A stretch of 64,000 nucleotides of DNA from Rhizobiaceae bacterium (GCA_905339215.1 CAJPFN010000017.1:55997-119996); one strand, 5' to 3'. Shown: positions 27,303 through 36,031, counted from the first letter of the stretch. Notes: generated from the sequence alone by a model not told the origin. Numbers and translations: made by a program.

Positions 27303-28160
27303 ATGTCTGACGACGGGTGGCATGCGATGGCAGCACGAAGCGCGACGGGACGAAAGCATGCGGGCCTCGCCCCGCATGCGTGGGCTTTGCTGCTGGCCGG
27401 TCTGCTCGCCTGTTCGCCGGCTGCTGTTACCCCTGCATGGGCGCTGAGCGAAATCCAGCAGGGCGACGTTCCCGCCGCCACGCCCGACGGGGGCATCGAG
27501 AAGGAACCGTTGCCTCCCGTCGAACCGGTTCCGCTTCCCGATCCGGTAAGCCCGCCCGCCTCCGTCGGCGATGAACCTGCAACCGATCCGACGGTACCGG
27601 CCGCCCCGGCCGAAGGCGGCGGGACGGACGGGGAAACCGATGGCGACGGCGGCAACGAAGCCGCCCGGCCGGAAATCGACCCCAATGCCCCCGTCCCCGA
27701 AATCCACTATGACCTCGGCGCCCTCCCCGAACCGGTCAGGCGAATGCGCGATCTCATCGTCGAGGCGGCAAAGAGCGGGGAGATCGAGCGCCTGCGGCCG
27801 CTGGTCGGCACGGGCGACGACACGACCCAACTGGCGCTCGGCGGCATCGACGGCGATCCTATCGCCTTCCTCGAGGAGCTTTCCGGCGACGAGGGCGGCC
27901 AGGAGATCCTCGCCATCCTTGAGGAAGTACTCGAAGCCGGCTACGTCCACCTCGATGCGGGCACGAGCGAGGAGCTCTATGTCTGGCCGTATTTCTTCGC
28001 TGTGCCGCTCGAGCGGTTGACGCCTCCCCAGCGGGTCGAGCTGTTCAAGATCGTTACCGCCGGCGACTACGAGGACATGAAGTCCTACGGCGCCTACATC
28101 TTCTATCGCGTCGGCATCACGCCCGAAGGGCGCTGGCAATTCTTCGTCGCGGGAGATTGA
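27303..28160 (+). CDS. Secreted protein of unknown function with Pro/Glu/Gly-rich linker
   Basis: About 285 residues. A long basic N-terminus leads into a signal sequence (WALLLAGLLACSPAAVTPAWA). A Cys in LLACSP could be a lipobox, which would make it a lipoprotein. About 95 residues rich in P, E, D and G follow, then a folded domain (about residues 150-285) starting LPEPVRRMRDLIVEAAKSGE and ending YRVGITPEGRWQFFVAGD. This C-terminal domain looks like one conserved in Rhizobiales secreted proteins, but I cannot name it. Start codons at 27303 and 27327 are both possible; neither has a strong ribosome binding site. Confidence 0.7.
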   Translation: MSDDGWHAMAARSATGRKHAGLAPHAWALLLAGLLACSPAAVTPAWALSEIQQGDVPAATPDGGIEKEPLPPVEPVPLPDPVSPPASVGDEPATDPTVPAAPAEGGGTDGETDGDGGNEAARPEIDPNAPVPEIHYDLGALPEPVRRMRDLIVEAAKSGEIERLRPLVGTGDDTTQLALGGIDGDPIAFLEELSGDEGGQEILAILEEVLEAGYVHLDAGTSEELYVWPYFFAVPLERLTPPQRVELFKIVTAGDYEDMKSYGAYIFYRVGITPEGRWQFFVAGD

Positions 28161-28224
28161 AGAGCAGGGCGTAGGGACAAGACCATGCCCCCTCCCCGCG
28201 CCGTCCGGTCCTCGCGCTCCGCCT

Positions 28225-29562
28225 TCAGTTGCCCTTGAGATAGCCTTCCGAGAAGTCCACCGGCCGCCCGAGCCCGGCGCCGACGATCTCGCCTTCCCAC
28301 ATCACGCGGCGGCCGCGCAGAATCGTGCCGACCGGCCAGCCGGTGACCGTACGCCCGTGATAAGGCGTCCAGCCGGCGCGGGAGCCGGCCTGCTCATTGA
28401 GGATCGTCTCGCGGCGCAGGAGGTCGACGACGGTGAAGTCGGCGTCGTAGCCGACGGCGATGCGACCCTTGCGCGCCATGCCGAAGATGCGGTTCGGGCC
28501 GTGGCTGGTCAGGTCGACGAAGCGCTCGATGGTGAGCTTCCCGGCATTGACGTGGTCGAGCATGATCGGCACCAGCGTCTGCACGCCGGTCATGCCCGAG
28601 GGCGAGGCCGGATAGGATTTCGCCTTCTCCTCCAGCGTGTGCGGCGCGTGGTCGGAGCCGAGCACGTCGACGATGCCCTGGTCGACGCCGCGCCAGACGC
28701 CGTCGCGATGGCGCGGCGCGCGGACCGGCGGGTTCATCTGAATCAACGTACCGAACGCGGCGTAGTCGTCGGAAGACAGCGTCAGGTGGTGCGGCGTCGC
28801 CTCGCAGGTGGCGACATCCTTGTGGTCGGCGAGGAAGTCGATCTCCTCCGCCGTCGAGACGTGGAGGACGTGGATGCGCGCCCGCGCCCGCCGCGCGATC
28901 ACCACCAGGCGCTGCGTGCACTGGAGCGCGGCAATCTCGTCGCGCCAGACCGGATGCGAGGACGGATCGCCTTCGATCCGCTCGCCGAGGCGCTCGCGCA
29001 GGCGGAACTCGTCCTCCGAATGGAAGGCAGCGCGGCGACGGGTGTTCTTCAGTATCTCGTAGACGCCCTCGTCGTCCTCGACCAGGAGATCGCCGGTCGA
29101 CGAGCCCATGAACACCTTGATGCCGGCCGCTCCCGGCAGGCGCTCCAGTTCGGCGACGTCGCGGGCGTTGTCGCGGGTGCCGCCGACCCAGAAGGCGAAG
29201 TCGCAATGCATGCGGTTCGTCGCCCGCGCGACCTTGTCGGCGAGCGCCTCGGCGCTGGTGGTCAGCGGCTTGGTGTTGGGCATTTCGAAGACGGCGGTGA
29301 CGCCGCCGAGTACGGCGGCGCGCGATCCCGTCTCCAGGTCTTCCTTGTGCTCGAGGCCGGGCTCGCGGAAATGCACCTGGCTATCGACGACACCGGGCAG
29401 GACATGAAGGCCGCGGCAATCAATGACGCTGCCGGCGCTCGCCGACGACAGGTCGCCTATGGCGGCGATCCGCCCGTCGCGTAGGCCGAGGTCGCGAATG
29501 CCCTTGCCGTCCTGGTTGACGACCGTGCCGCCGCGGAGAATGAGATCGTAGGTTGTCGTCAC
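28225..29562 (-). CDS. pyrC: Dihydroorotase, QxH variant
   Basis: A 445-residue class I dihydroorotase-type amidohydrolase, cyclising carbamoyl aspartate in pyrimidine synthesis. The carboxylated Lys (GIKVFMGSS), metal His residues (FHSEDE, VLHVST) and catalytic Asp (GSDHAPHT) are present. At the N-terminal metal site the usual HxH is QxH: Gln62 and His64 in VDSQVHFREPG. I recall the same substitution in other Rhizobiales dihydroorotases, so it is probably a working variant. An allantoinase or hydantoinase is less likely. The start is GTG at 29562. The gene diverges from ygfZ. Confidence 0.85.
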   Translation of the reverse strand: MTTTYDLILRGGTVVNQDGKGIRDLGLRDGRIAAIGDLSSASAGSVIDCRGLHVLPGVVDSQVHFREPGLEHKEDLETGSRAAVLGGVTAVFEMPNTKPLTTSAEALADKVARATNRMHCDFAFWVGGTRDNARDVAELERLPGAAGIKVFMGSSTGDLLVEDDEGVYEILKNTRRRAAFHSEDEFRLRERLGERIEGDPSSHPVWRDEIAALQCTQRLVVIARRARARIHVLHVSTAEEIDFLADHKDVATCEATPHHLTLSSDDYAAFGTLIQMNPPVRAPRHRDGVWRGVDQGIVDVLGSDHAPHTLEEKAKSYPASPSGMTGVQTLVPIMLDHVNAGKLTIERFVDLTSHGPNRIFGMARKGRIAVGYDADFTVVDLLRRETILNEQAGSRAGWTPYHGRTVTGWPVGTILRGRRVMWEGEIVGAGLGRPVDFSEGYLKGN

Positions 29563-29639
29563 CGGATGCGCCCTTGCCGCTCTTTGCGCCCGGGCTTACG
29601 TAAGGGCCCTCCGATTTGCAAGCAAGGCCACCCCCCGCC

Positions 29640-30560
29640 ATGCCGAACGTCCGGCTCACCGACCGTGCCCTGATCCTCGTCGCCGGCGAGGATGCGGAGC
29701 ATTTCCTGCAGAACATCCTGACCACGGACCTGTCGAGCCTCGGCGACGACGAGGCACGGCCCGGGGCGTTGCTCACCCCGCAAGGAAAGATCCTGTTCGA
29801 CTTCCTCATTTCGAAGTCGCCGGGTGGTTACCGACTCGACTGCCGGCGCGATGTCGCCACCGACTTCGCCCGGCGCCTCACCCTCTACAAGCTGCGGGCG
29901 AAGGTGACGATTGTCGTGGAAGATCAAGCCCTTGTCGCGGCGAACTGGGAGGCCGATTCCGTTTCATCAGGAATCGATTCAACCACTTCGCGGTTCGATT
30001 CAACGGCTTCACATCCCGAATCAACGCTGCGCGACGCCCGCTTTCCCATCGACGCCGGCATCAGCCGGGTTTATGGCGCCGCCGCAAGGCCCGACAATGG
30101 TTCCGCAGGTGGTGTCGCTGCCTGGAACGCTCTTCGGGTCGCCCACGGCATCGCCGAAAGCGGGAGTGATTACATGCTCGGCGACGCCTTCCCGCACGAC
30201 GTGTTGCTAGACCAGACCGGCGGGGTGGGCTTCCGTAAGGGCTGCTATGTGGGCCAGGAGGTCGTGTCGCGGATGCAGCACCGCGGCACGGCACGGCGCC
30301 GGGTTCTGATTGCCAGTGCGGATGCGCCCCTCCCCGCTCCCGGAACGCCGGTCGAAGCAGGCGGGCGCCCGCTCGGCGCGCTCGGCACTGTCAGCGGAAC
30401 GAAGGCGCTGGCCGTCGTGCGTATCGACCGGGTCAAGGAGGCGATGGACGCTGGCCAGCCGATCGCCGCGGATGGCGTAGCGCTGACGCTGTCGATCCCC
30501 GCATGGGCCGGCTTCACCTTCCCCGAGGCGCCCGCCGAGTCGGCTGCGGGAGAGGCGTGA
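29640..30560 (+). CDS. ygfZ: Folate-binding YgfZ/CAF17-like protein
   Basis: YgfZ binds tetrahydrofolate and helps assemble or repair Fe-S proteins such as radical-SAM enzymes. The 306-residue protein has the family signature KGCYVGQEVVSRMQHRG near residue 200 with the reactive Cys. Around residues 105-128 it carries a non-conserved Ser/Thr/Asp-rich loop (GIDSTTSRFDSTASHPEST) encoded by three imperfect 20-base repeats that also hold five GANTC sites. The ATG at 29640 has only a weak ribosome binding site. The HD-hydrolase gene overlaps its stop (TGATG), so they are translationally coupled. Confidence 0.9.
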   Translation: MPNVRLTDRALILVAGEDAEHFLQNILTTDLSSLGDDEARPGALLTPQGKILFDFLISKSPGGYRLDCRRDVATDFARRLTLYKLRAKVTIVVEDQALVAANWEADSVSSGIDSTTSRFDSTASHPESTLRDARFPIDAGISRVYGAAARPDNGSAGGVAAWNALRVAHGIAESGSDYMLGDAFPHDVLLDQTGGVGFRKGCYVGQEVVSRMQHRGTARRRVLIASADAPLPAPGTPVEAGGRPLGALGTVSGTKALAVVRIDRVKEAMDAGQPIAADGVALTLSIPAWAGFTFPEAPAESAAGEA

Positions 30561-31171
30561 TGGCCGACCGTATCGGCGCGCCGCCACGCGCCTGGCAGCG
30601 CATGTTGTCGGGCCGCAGGCTCGATCTGCTCGACCCCTCCCCGCTCGACGTTGAGATCTCCGACATCGCCCACGGGCTCGCCCGCGTCGCCCGCTGGAAC
30701 GGCCAGACGGTCGGCGACCACGCCTTCTCGGTCGCCCAGCACTCGCTCGTCGTGGAGCGAATCTTACGCGGTCTCTGCCCCGAAGCCTCGGCGAGTTCCC
30801 GGCTCGCCGCGCTGCTCCACGATGCGCCCGAATACGTCATCGGCGATATGATCTCGCCGTTCAAGGCGGTGATGGGCGGCGGCTACAAGGACTGCGAGGC
30901 CCGCCTGCAGCGCGCCATCCATCTGCGTTTCTCGCTGCCGGCCGCTCTCGGCGAGAAGCTGAAGAAGGAGATCAAGCGCGCCGACCAGATCGCCGCCTAT
31001 TTCGAGGCAACGGAACTCGCCGGCTTCTCGACCGCTGAGGCGGCGAAGTACTTCGGCCGGCCGAGGGGTCCTTCGGCCGACGGGCTCGACCTTTCGCCAC
31101 GGCCCGCCCGCGACGTCGAGCGGGATTTCCTGGAGCGGTTCGAAGCGCTCGACGCGGCGCGGCGGGTCTGA
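30560..31171 (+). CDS. HD-domain phosphohydrolase (YfbR-like)
   Basis: A 203-residue HD-superfamily protein. Metal ligands are placed by VAQHSLVVE (His), ALLHDAPEYVIGDM (HD pair with the following Glu) and RADQIAAYFEATE (Asp). This arrangement matches YfbR-type 5'-deoxynucleotidases and related Rhizobiales hydrolases acting on nucleotides. The precise substrate is not known. GGGAGAGG lies before the ATG at 30560, which overlaps the ygfZ stop. The longer in-frame ORF from 30503 lies inside ygfZ and is not needed. Confidence 0.85.
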   Translation: MADRIGAPPRAWQRMLSGRRLDLLDPSPLDVEISDIAHGLARVARWNGQTVGDHAFSVAQHSLVVERILRGLCPEASASSRLAALLHDAPEYVIGDMISPFKAVMGGGYKDCEARLQRAIHLRFSLPAALGEKLKKEIKRADQIAAYFEATELAGFSTAEAAKYFGRPRGPSADGLDLSPRPARDVERDFLERFEALDAARRV

Positions 31172-31189
31172 CCGCGACAGGACATCGCC

Positions 31190-32653
31190 CTACCGCCCCT
31201 GTTTCTCCAGCCGATCGAGGAACCACTGGGTGAGCCGGATCCACACCTGGTCCTTCTCGCCGGAATCCTCCCAGCCGTGGTCAAGGTTGGGATTGTCGTT
31301 GATCTCGATGACGAAGACGCCGTCCTTCGTCTCCTTCAGGTCGACGCCATAGAGCCCGTCGCCGATGCAGCGCGCCGCGCGCACGGCGGTGTCGACCACG
31401 ATCGGCGGAGCCTCTTTCAGCGTGAAGGTCTTGATACCGCCCTGCTCGGGCTTGCCGCGGCGGTCGTGGTTGACGATCTGCCAGTGCTTCTTGGCCATCA
31501 GGTAGTGCACGGCAAACAGCGGCTGGCCGCCGAGCACACCGACCCGCCAGTCGTACTCGGTGGGGATGTACTTCTGCGCTATGAGCAGATCGGAATCCTC
31601 CAGCCACTGCGTCGCAAGCGTCTTCAACTCGTCGAAAGTCGAGGCCTTCTTGACGCCCCGCGAAAACGCGCTGTCCGGGATTTTCAGCACCAGCGGGAAG
31701 CCGAGCGTCTGGGCCGCGAGTTCGAGGTCGGCCGGCCCGGCGATCATGACGGTCGGCGGCACCGGCACCTTGTTGTAGGTCATCAGCTCGTTCAGGTAGA
31801 CCTTGTTGGTGCAGCGGATCATCGACAGCGGATCGTCGATGACCGGCATGCCTTCCTGTTGGGCGCGGCGGGCAAAGCGGTAGGTGTGGTTGGAGATCGA
31901 CGTCGTCTCGCGGATGAACAGCGCGTCGTAATTGGCGAGTTTTGCGAGATCCTTCCTGGTGATCGGCTCGACTTCGACGCCCATTTTTTCGGCGATCTTA
32001 GCCCAGTGGCGCAGCGAGGCGATCTCCGAGGGCGGCATCTGCTCGTGCGGATCGATCAGCGTGGCGAAGGTGTAGCGGGCCGGCGTGCGCGCCTTGGTGT
32101 CGCGCCATTCGCGGCCGGTGTAGGTCTCCAGGCATTCGAGGAAGCGCTTCTCCTCGTCTTCCTTCATGCGCGCCAGCGGCAGGAAGCCGATCTTGCGGAT
32201 CGACGCCCACTCGCCGGCGTCCCTGATCGTCACCTCGAGCGCGGGGGCGCGGAACCAGTCGAAGAGCAACCGGGCGAAGCGGTCCCAGGCCTTCGACGGG
32301 CCGATGCCGAAGAACACGGTGACGCGGCCGGGGATCGCGCCGCCGAGGTCTTTTCGACACTTGTTGAGGGCCAACTCCAGTTCGGGAAGCGCGTTCTCGT
32401 AGAGCTTCTTCTCCGACAGGTCGATCATGGTTTCAACGGTCGGAATGACCTTGTGGCCGCGCGAGGAGGCCAGCAGCGAGGCATAGTAGCCGCGGCTCTG
32501 GTAGCCGTAGTTGTTGGACAGGTTGATGACCTTCGGCCGCTGCCCGCGAAAAAGCGCCGGATGGGCGAGGTAGTCGCGGTTGGTGATGATCTTGTGGGGA
32601 GTGGCGACCTGGTCGAGGTCGCTCTGCCGGCCGGTGAGGATGACCCAGGTCAT
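31190..32653 (-). CDS. RimK family ATP-grasp ligase with RLAN N-terminal domain
   Basis: The 487-residue protein has an N-terminal RimK-like ATP-grasp-associated domain (about residues 1-180, including NLSNNYGYQSRGYYASLLA) and a C-terminal ATP-grasp ligase (about 260-480) with nucleotide-binding FPLVLKIPDSAFSRGVKK and the metal-binding ending VFVIEINDNPNL. ATP-grasp enzymes form amide bonds by acyl-phosphate chemistry, and this type is predicted to add amino acids to a peptide or metabolite. Its ATG overlaps the stop of the GNAT gene (32650-32653), making a two-gene module. Product unknown. Confidence 0.9.
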   Translation of the reverse strand: MTWVILTGRQSDLDQVATPHKIITNRDYLAHPALFRGQRPKVINLSNNYGYQSRGYYASLLASSRGHKVIPTVETMIDLSEKKLYENALPELELALNKCRKDLGGAIPGRVTVFFGIGPSKAWDRFARLLFDWFRAPALEVTIRDAGEWASIRKIGFLPLARMKEDEEKRFLECLETYTGREWRDTKARTPARYTFATLIDPHEQMPPSEIASLRHWAKIAEKMGVEVEPITRKDLAKLANYDALFIRETTSISNHTYRFARRAQQEGMPVIDDPLSMIRCTNKVYLNELMTYNKVPVPPTVMIAGPADLELAAQTLGFPLVLKIPDSAFSRGVKKASTFDELKTLATQWLEDSDLLIAQKYIPTEYDWRVGVLGGQPLFAVHYLMAKKHWQIVNHDRRGKPEQGGIKTFTLKEAPPIVVDTAVRAARCIGDGLYGVDLKETKDGVFVIEINDNPNLDHGWEDSGEKDQVWIRLTQWFLDRLEKQGR

Positions 32654-33162
32654 GATGGCGTGCGCTTTCCGCTTTTCGGGTCCCGGGCTTCCCGCTGCAT
32701 CCGGGTGGCCGTGCCGGCGACGAGGCGTTTGTAGCGGACGGCCGCTACGCCGTCGGCGTAGTAGCCGGGCCGCCGGCCGGTCGGAACGAAGCCGTTCCGC
32801 TCGTAGAGTGCGATGGCGCGCGGATTGTCTTCGCGGACCTCCAAACGCAGGTCGGTGGCGCCGCGTTCCATGGCTGCAGCGACGACGGAGGCAAGCAGCG
32901 CGCGGCCTGTTCCCGCGCCGGACATGCCCGGCGCTACGGAGATCGAGTAGAGCCGCGCCGATCGGCTGCCGGCGCGAAACAGGACGATGGCACAGCCGGC
33001 GATCGCCTCACCCTCGATGGCGACGATGACGGCCGCGGACGGGCTCGCCACCAGCCGTTGGAAGGAGCGGCGCGACAACCGGTCGGCGGCGAAGACAGCG
33101 TTCTCGAGCGCGACAAGGCCGTCGACGTCGGACGCAAGTGCCTGACGAATTGCCGCGGACAT
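32650..33162 (-). CDS. GNAT family N-acetyltransferase
   Basis: A 170-residue GNAT protein, starting MSAAIRQALASDVDGLVALE. The acetyl-CoA-binding motif is SVAPGMSGAGTGRALLASVV (Q/R-x-x-G-x-G/A type, here with G-A-G-T-G-R), and ALYERNGFVPTGRRPGYY is the usual C-terminal motif near the acceptor site. It resembles RimI-like acetyltransferases. Coupled translation with the downstream RimK-like ligase suggests that it modifies the ligase's substrate or product. Such RimK-RLAN/GNAT pairs recur in bacteria. Confidence 0.9.
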   Translation of the reverse strand: MSAAIRQALASDVDGLVALENAVFAADRLSRRSFQRLVASPSAAVIVAIEGEAIAGCAIVLFRAGSRSARLYSISVAPGMSGAGTGRALLASVVAAAMERGATDLRLEVREDNPRAIALYERNGFVPTGRRPGYYADGVAAVRYKRLVAGTATRMQREARDPKSGKRTPS

Positions 33163-33290
33163 GAAAGGGCCGGAGTGCCTCTGCGGGGGGTTGAAAGGGA
33201 ACTTCAGGGCCGCGTTGCCGGGCGCAGGACAAGCCCGGCTACGATCGCGTCATCGCTCCCGGATTAGGGCCGAATTGTGACGAAACACTC

Positions 33291-33308
33291 GGGCGGCGAA
33301 GGCCGCCC
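33291..33308 (-). terminator. Hairpin downstream of the anti-sigma gene
   Basis: On the minus strand GGGCGGC-CTTC-GCCGCCC forms a perfect 7-bp stem 20 bases past the anti-sigma stop. It is followed by GAGTGTTTCG, with only a short U run, so it is a weak intrinsic terminator candidate. Confidence 0.45.
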
Positions 33309-33327
33309 CGGCTGCTTCGCGACGGCC

Positions 33328-34113
33328 TCAACCGCGTTGTGCGGCCAGCAGTTGCTGGTAGGCCGAGCCGGCGAGCGCGCGCAGTGTGTCACCCGACATG
33401 TTGGTGGCGGTCACGGCATATCCGTAACCGCCGTCGAGCCAGTAGAGGGCGCAGGCGCCGAGTTCTTCCCTGAGCTTGAAGCCGGTGTCCGGAGCGCCCG
33501 AGTCGCGCGCAACGTAGAGCGAGATGCGCGCGCCGGCGGCGTCCTGGTAGATGAACATCGCGGCTGCGCGCGAATCGGCCGGCAGCAGCCGACCGCCGAC
33601 CAGCTCGTAGCCGGAGGCGGAGAAGTCCGGCGCCACCAGCGTCGTGCCGACACGCTTCGACAGCCAACCGACGAGGTGATCCTTCTGGTCGGCCCCGACC
33701 TCGACCACATGCAGCTTCTCGGCCGAGTAGATGACGTGTGCCTCGATCGCCCGTGCGGCGATCTGGGCCGCGCCCCCACCGGTAGGGGATGGCGAGTACG
33801 CGCCGGCGAGGTAGCCCAGCCCACTGCCGGCGGCGAACAGCACGATGCCCGCCGCGACGGTACGCCACGACCAGGAACGTGGCGGCGTGGGCCGTTCCCT
33901 GCCGAAGCGGGCGAGCCGGTCAGGCAGTTCTTCATCGATGACGCCGGCAAGCGCCAGGCGCAGCTTCTCCCGGTCGTCGGCGTAGCGGTCGCGCAACGCC
34001 TTTTTGTCGGGACTCCTGTCGAGCCAGGCTTCGAATTCCTCGCGCTCCTCCGCAGGCAGCTCGCCGTCGAGCGAAAGGTGGATGTCGTGGTCGGTGAAGG
34101 GACGGACGGTCAT
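33328..34113 (-). CDS. Transmembrane anti-sigma factor
   Basis: This 261-residue protein has an N-terminal cytoplasmic part of about 85 residues (HIHLSLDGELPAEEREEFEA, the anti-sigma-like helix bundle), a single membrane helix near residues 90-110 (VAAGIVLFAAGSGLGYLAGA) and a periplasmic domain of about 150 residues. The zinc-binding HxxxCxxC motif is missing, so it is a non-ZAS anti-sigma factor. Its ATG overlaps the stop of the sigma gene as ATGA, which is usual for partner pairs. The signal sensed is unknown. Confidence 0.88.
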   Translation of the reverse strand: MTVRPFTDHDIHLSLDGELPAEEREEFEAWLDRSPDKKALRDRYADDREKLRLALAGVIDEELPDRLARFGRERPTPPRSWSWRTVAAGIVLFAAGSGLGYLAGAYSPSPTGGGAAQIAARAIEAHVIYSAEKLHVVEVGADQKDHLVGWLSKRVGTTLVAPDFSASGYELVGGRLLPADSRAAAMFIYQDAAGARISLYVARDSGAPDTGFKLREELGACALYWLDGGYGYAVTATNMSGDTLRALAGSAYQQLLAAQRG

Positions 34114-34628
34114 GTTTCGACCACCCTTATAGAGCGCCGCCGGGTCGCGTCGTCGAGCCTGGCGCGCAAGTCTTCGCGACCGCGGGAGATCCGTGACATC
34201 AACGTTCCGGTCGGGATACCGAGCGTGTTGGCTGCCTCGGCGTAGGAGAAGCCTTCCAGCGCCACCAGCACGAGGGCCGCGCGCCGCTCGGGCGCGATCG
34301 CGTGGAGCGCATCGAGCACTTCCCTGGACTGCAGCCTCTCCAACTGCGCGGGCGGGGTAGCGACGCCATGCGCGGCCTCGATCGGCACTTCCGCCGCGGC
34401 GCGGCGACGATGGTCCCTGCGGATGTGGTCGATGAAGAGATGGTGCATGATCGTGAACAGCCAGCGGCGGGGACTGTCTCCCTCGCGCCAGTGGTCGAGC
34501 CGGCTGAAGGCACGCTCCAGACTGTCCTGGACAAGGTCGTCGGCCGAGTCGCGATCGCGCAGGAGGGCGCGTGCATAACGCCGCATGTGCGGGATCTCCG
34601 CGACGATTGCCGTCCTCTTCTGGTCCAT
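34110..34628 (-). CDS. ECF-type RNA polymerase sigma factor
   Basis: A 172-residue sigma-70 family factor with only regions 2 and 4. Region 2 spans about residues 10-75 (YARALLRDRDSADDLVQDSL ... WLFTIMHHLFIDHIRR) and region 4 about 108-160 (LVALEGFSYAEAANTLGIPT, the helix-turn-helix). There is no C-terminal extension, and the partner is a large membrane anti-sigma factor rather than NepR, so it is not EcfG, the general stress sigma. A GGAAT-N16-CGTT element at 34671-34696 points to autoregulation. It diverges from an MFS gene. Confidence 0.92.
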   Translation of the reverse strand: MDQKRTAIVAEIPHMRRYARALLRDRDSADDLVQDSLERAFSRLDHWREGDSPRRWLFTIMHHLFIDHIRRDHRRRAAAEVPIEAAHGVATPPAQLERLQSREVLDALHAIAPERRAALVLVALEGFSYAEAANTLGIPTGTLMSRISRGREDLRARLDDATRRRSIRVVET

Positions 34629-34670
34629 CCGATCCTGCTTGCGGCCGAGGGCACGCGGGAACGATCCGAC

Positions 34671-34696
34671 AACGCTGGCTCGCCGGATTTATTCCC
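34671..34696 (-). promoter_or_regulatory. Candidate autoregulated ECF promoter
   Basis: On the minus strand GGGAAT, 16 bases, then CGTT ends 43 bases before the sigma-gene ATG. GGAA(C/T)...CGTT pairs with 16-17 base spacing are typical ECF promoters, and ECF genes are usually autoregulated. A dense AT-rich segment (about 34688-34752) lies behind it, shared with the divergent MFS gene. Confidence 0.5.
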
Positions 34697-34792
34697 ATTT
34701 CAATTCAATCAAATCGAATGAACCGATCCAATCAATTCATTTGATCTATCCGCCGGTTCGGATACGGAGAGATTCAAGCGAAGGAACCCCCC

Positions 34793-36031
34793 ATGTCCAG
34801 CACCGACAAGGCCAACAACGGCACTCCCACCCTGCCATGGCTTATGATCATCTGCGGCTGCATCATCGCCGGCCTCACCTTCGGGCCACGCTCGGCGATG
34901 GGCTTCTTCCAGCTTCCGATGCTCGCAGACAAGGGCTGGGACCGCACCACCTTCGGCCTCGCCATGGCGCTGCAGAACTTCTTCTGGGGCGCGGGCCTGC
35001 CTTTCTTCGGCGCCATCGCCGACAAGTACGGCACCTGGCGCGTGCTGTCGCTCGCCGGCGTCCTCTACGCCGCGGGCCTTATCCTGATGGCGTTCGCCGA
35101 CAGCGCGCTGGCGCTGCATATCGGCGGCGGCGTCCTTGTCGGCCTCGGTGTCGCCGCGGGCGGGTTCGGCATTGTCCTCGCCGCCTTCGCACGCAACGTG
35201 CCGGCGGAGCGGCGCTCCTTCGTCTTCGGCATTGGCACGGCCGCCGGCTCGGCAGGAATGTTCCTCTTCGCGCCGATCAGCCAGGGAATGATCGACGCTC
35301 TCGGCTGGTCCGACACGCTGGTCTATATGGGCATCGCCATGCTGGTGATCCCGATCCTGGCCATCCCGCTGGCCGGCAACTCGGCGACCGGCCGCAACAG
35401 CCAGGACCAGTTCCGCCAGTCGGTCGCGGAAGCCCTGCGCGAGGCGCTAGGCCACCGCAGCTATCTCCTGCTGGTCTCCGGCTTCTTCGTCTGCGGCTTT
35501 CAGGTCGCCTTCATCACCGCCCACTTCCCCGCCTATATCCGCGACATCGGCATCGACGCGCGCTATGCCGTGATCGCGCTCGCGCTCATCGGCTTCTTCA
35601 ACATCATCGGGTCGCTGGCGTCGGGCCTGATCGGGCAGAAGTATTCCAAGCCGATCTTTCTCGCCCTCATATATCTCGGCCGCTCCGTCCTGGTCACCGC
35701 CTTCCTGCTCCTGCCGCAGACGCCGGCATCAGTGGTCGTCTTTGCCGTGATCATGGGATTGCTCTGGCTGTCCACCGTGCCGCCGACCAACGCGCTGGTC
35801 GCCATCATGTTCGGCACCGGCCACCTCGGCATGCTCGGCGGCATCGTCTTCTTCTCTCACCAGATAGGCTCGTTCCTCGGCGTCTGGCTGGGCGGCTACC
35901 TCTACGACCTCTGGGGCAGCTACGACCCGGTGTGGTGGTTCGGAGTCCTGCTCGGCCTGTTCGCCGCGGTCGTCCACTGGCCGATCCGCGAGAAGCCCGT
36001 GGCGCGCCAGGCCCTCGCCCCCGCCGAATAG
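34793..36031 (+). CDS. MFS transporter
   Basis: A 412-residue major facilitator with twelve predicted helices. The loop between helices 2 and 3 reads GAIADKYGTWRVL, the MFS A-motif in modified form, and GPRSAMGFFQLPMLADKGWD at helix 1 resembles the oxalate/monocarboxylate porter group (OxlT/MCT-like). A carboxylate substrate is possible but unproven. AAGGAACCC precedes the ATG at 34793. The upstream region is AT-rich with several related CAATTCA/TGAATTG elements, possibly operators, and is shared with the divergent ECF sigma gene. Confidence 0.88.
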   Translation: MSSTDKANNGTPTLPWLMIICGCIIAGLTFGPRSAMGFFQLPMLADKGWDRTTFGLAMALQNFFWGAGLPFFGAIADKYGTWRVLSLAGVLYAAGLILMAFADSALALHIGGGVLVGLGVAAGGFGIVLAAFARNVPAERRSFVFGIGTAAGSAGMFLFAPISQGMIDALGWSDTLVYMGIAMLVIPILAIPLAGNSATGRNSQDQFRQSVAEALREALGHRSYLLLVSGFFVCGFQVAFITAHFPAYIRDIGIDARYAVIALALIGFFNIIGSLASGLIGQKYSKPIFLALIYLGRSVLVTAFLLLPQTPASVVVFAVIMGLLWLSTVPPTNALVAIMFGTGHLGMLGGIVFFSHQIGSFLGVWLGGYLYDLWGSYDPVWWFGVLLGLFAAVVHWPIREKPVARQALAPAE

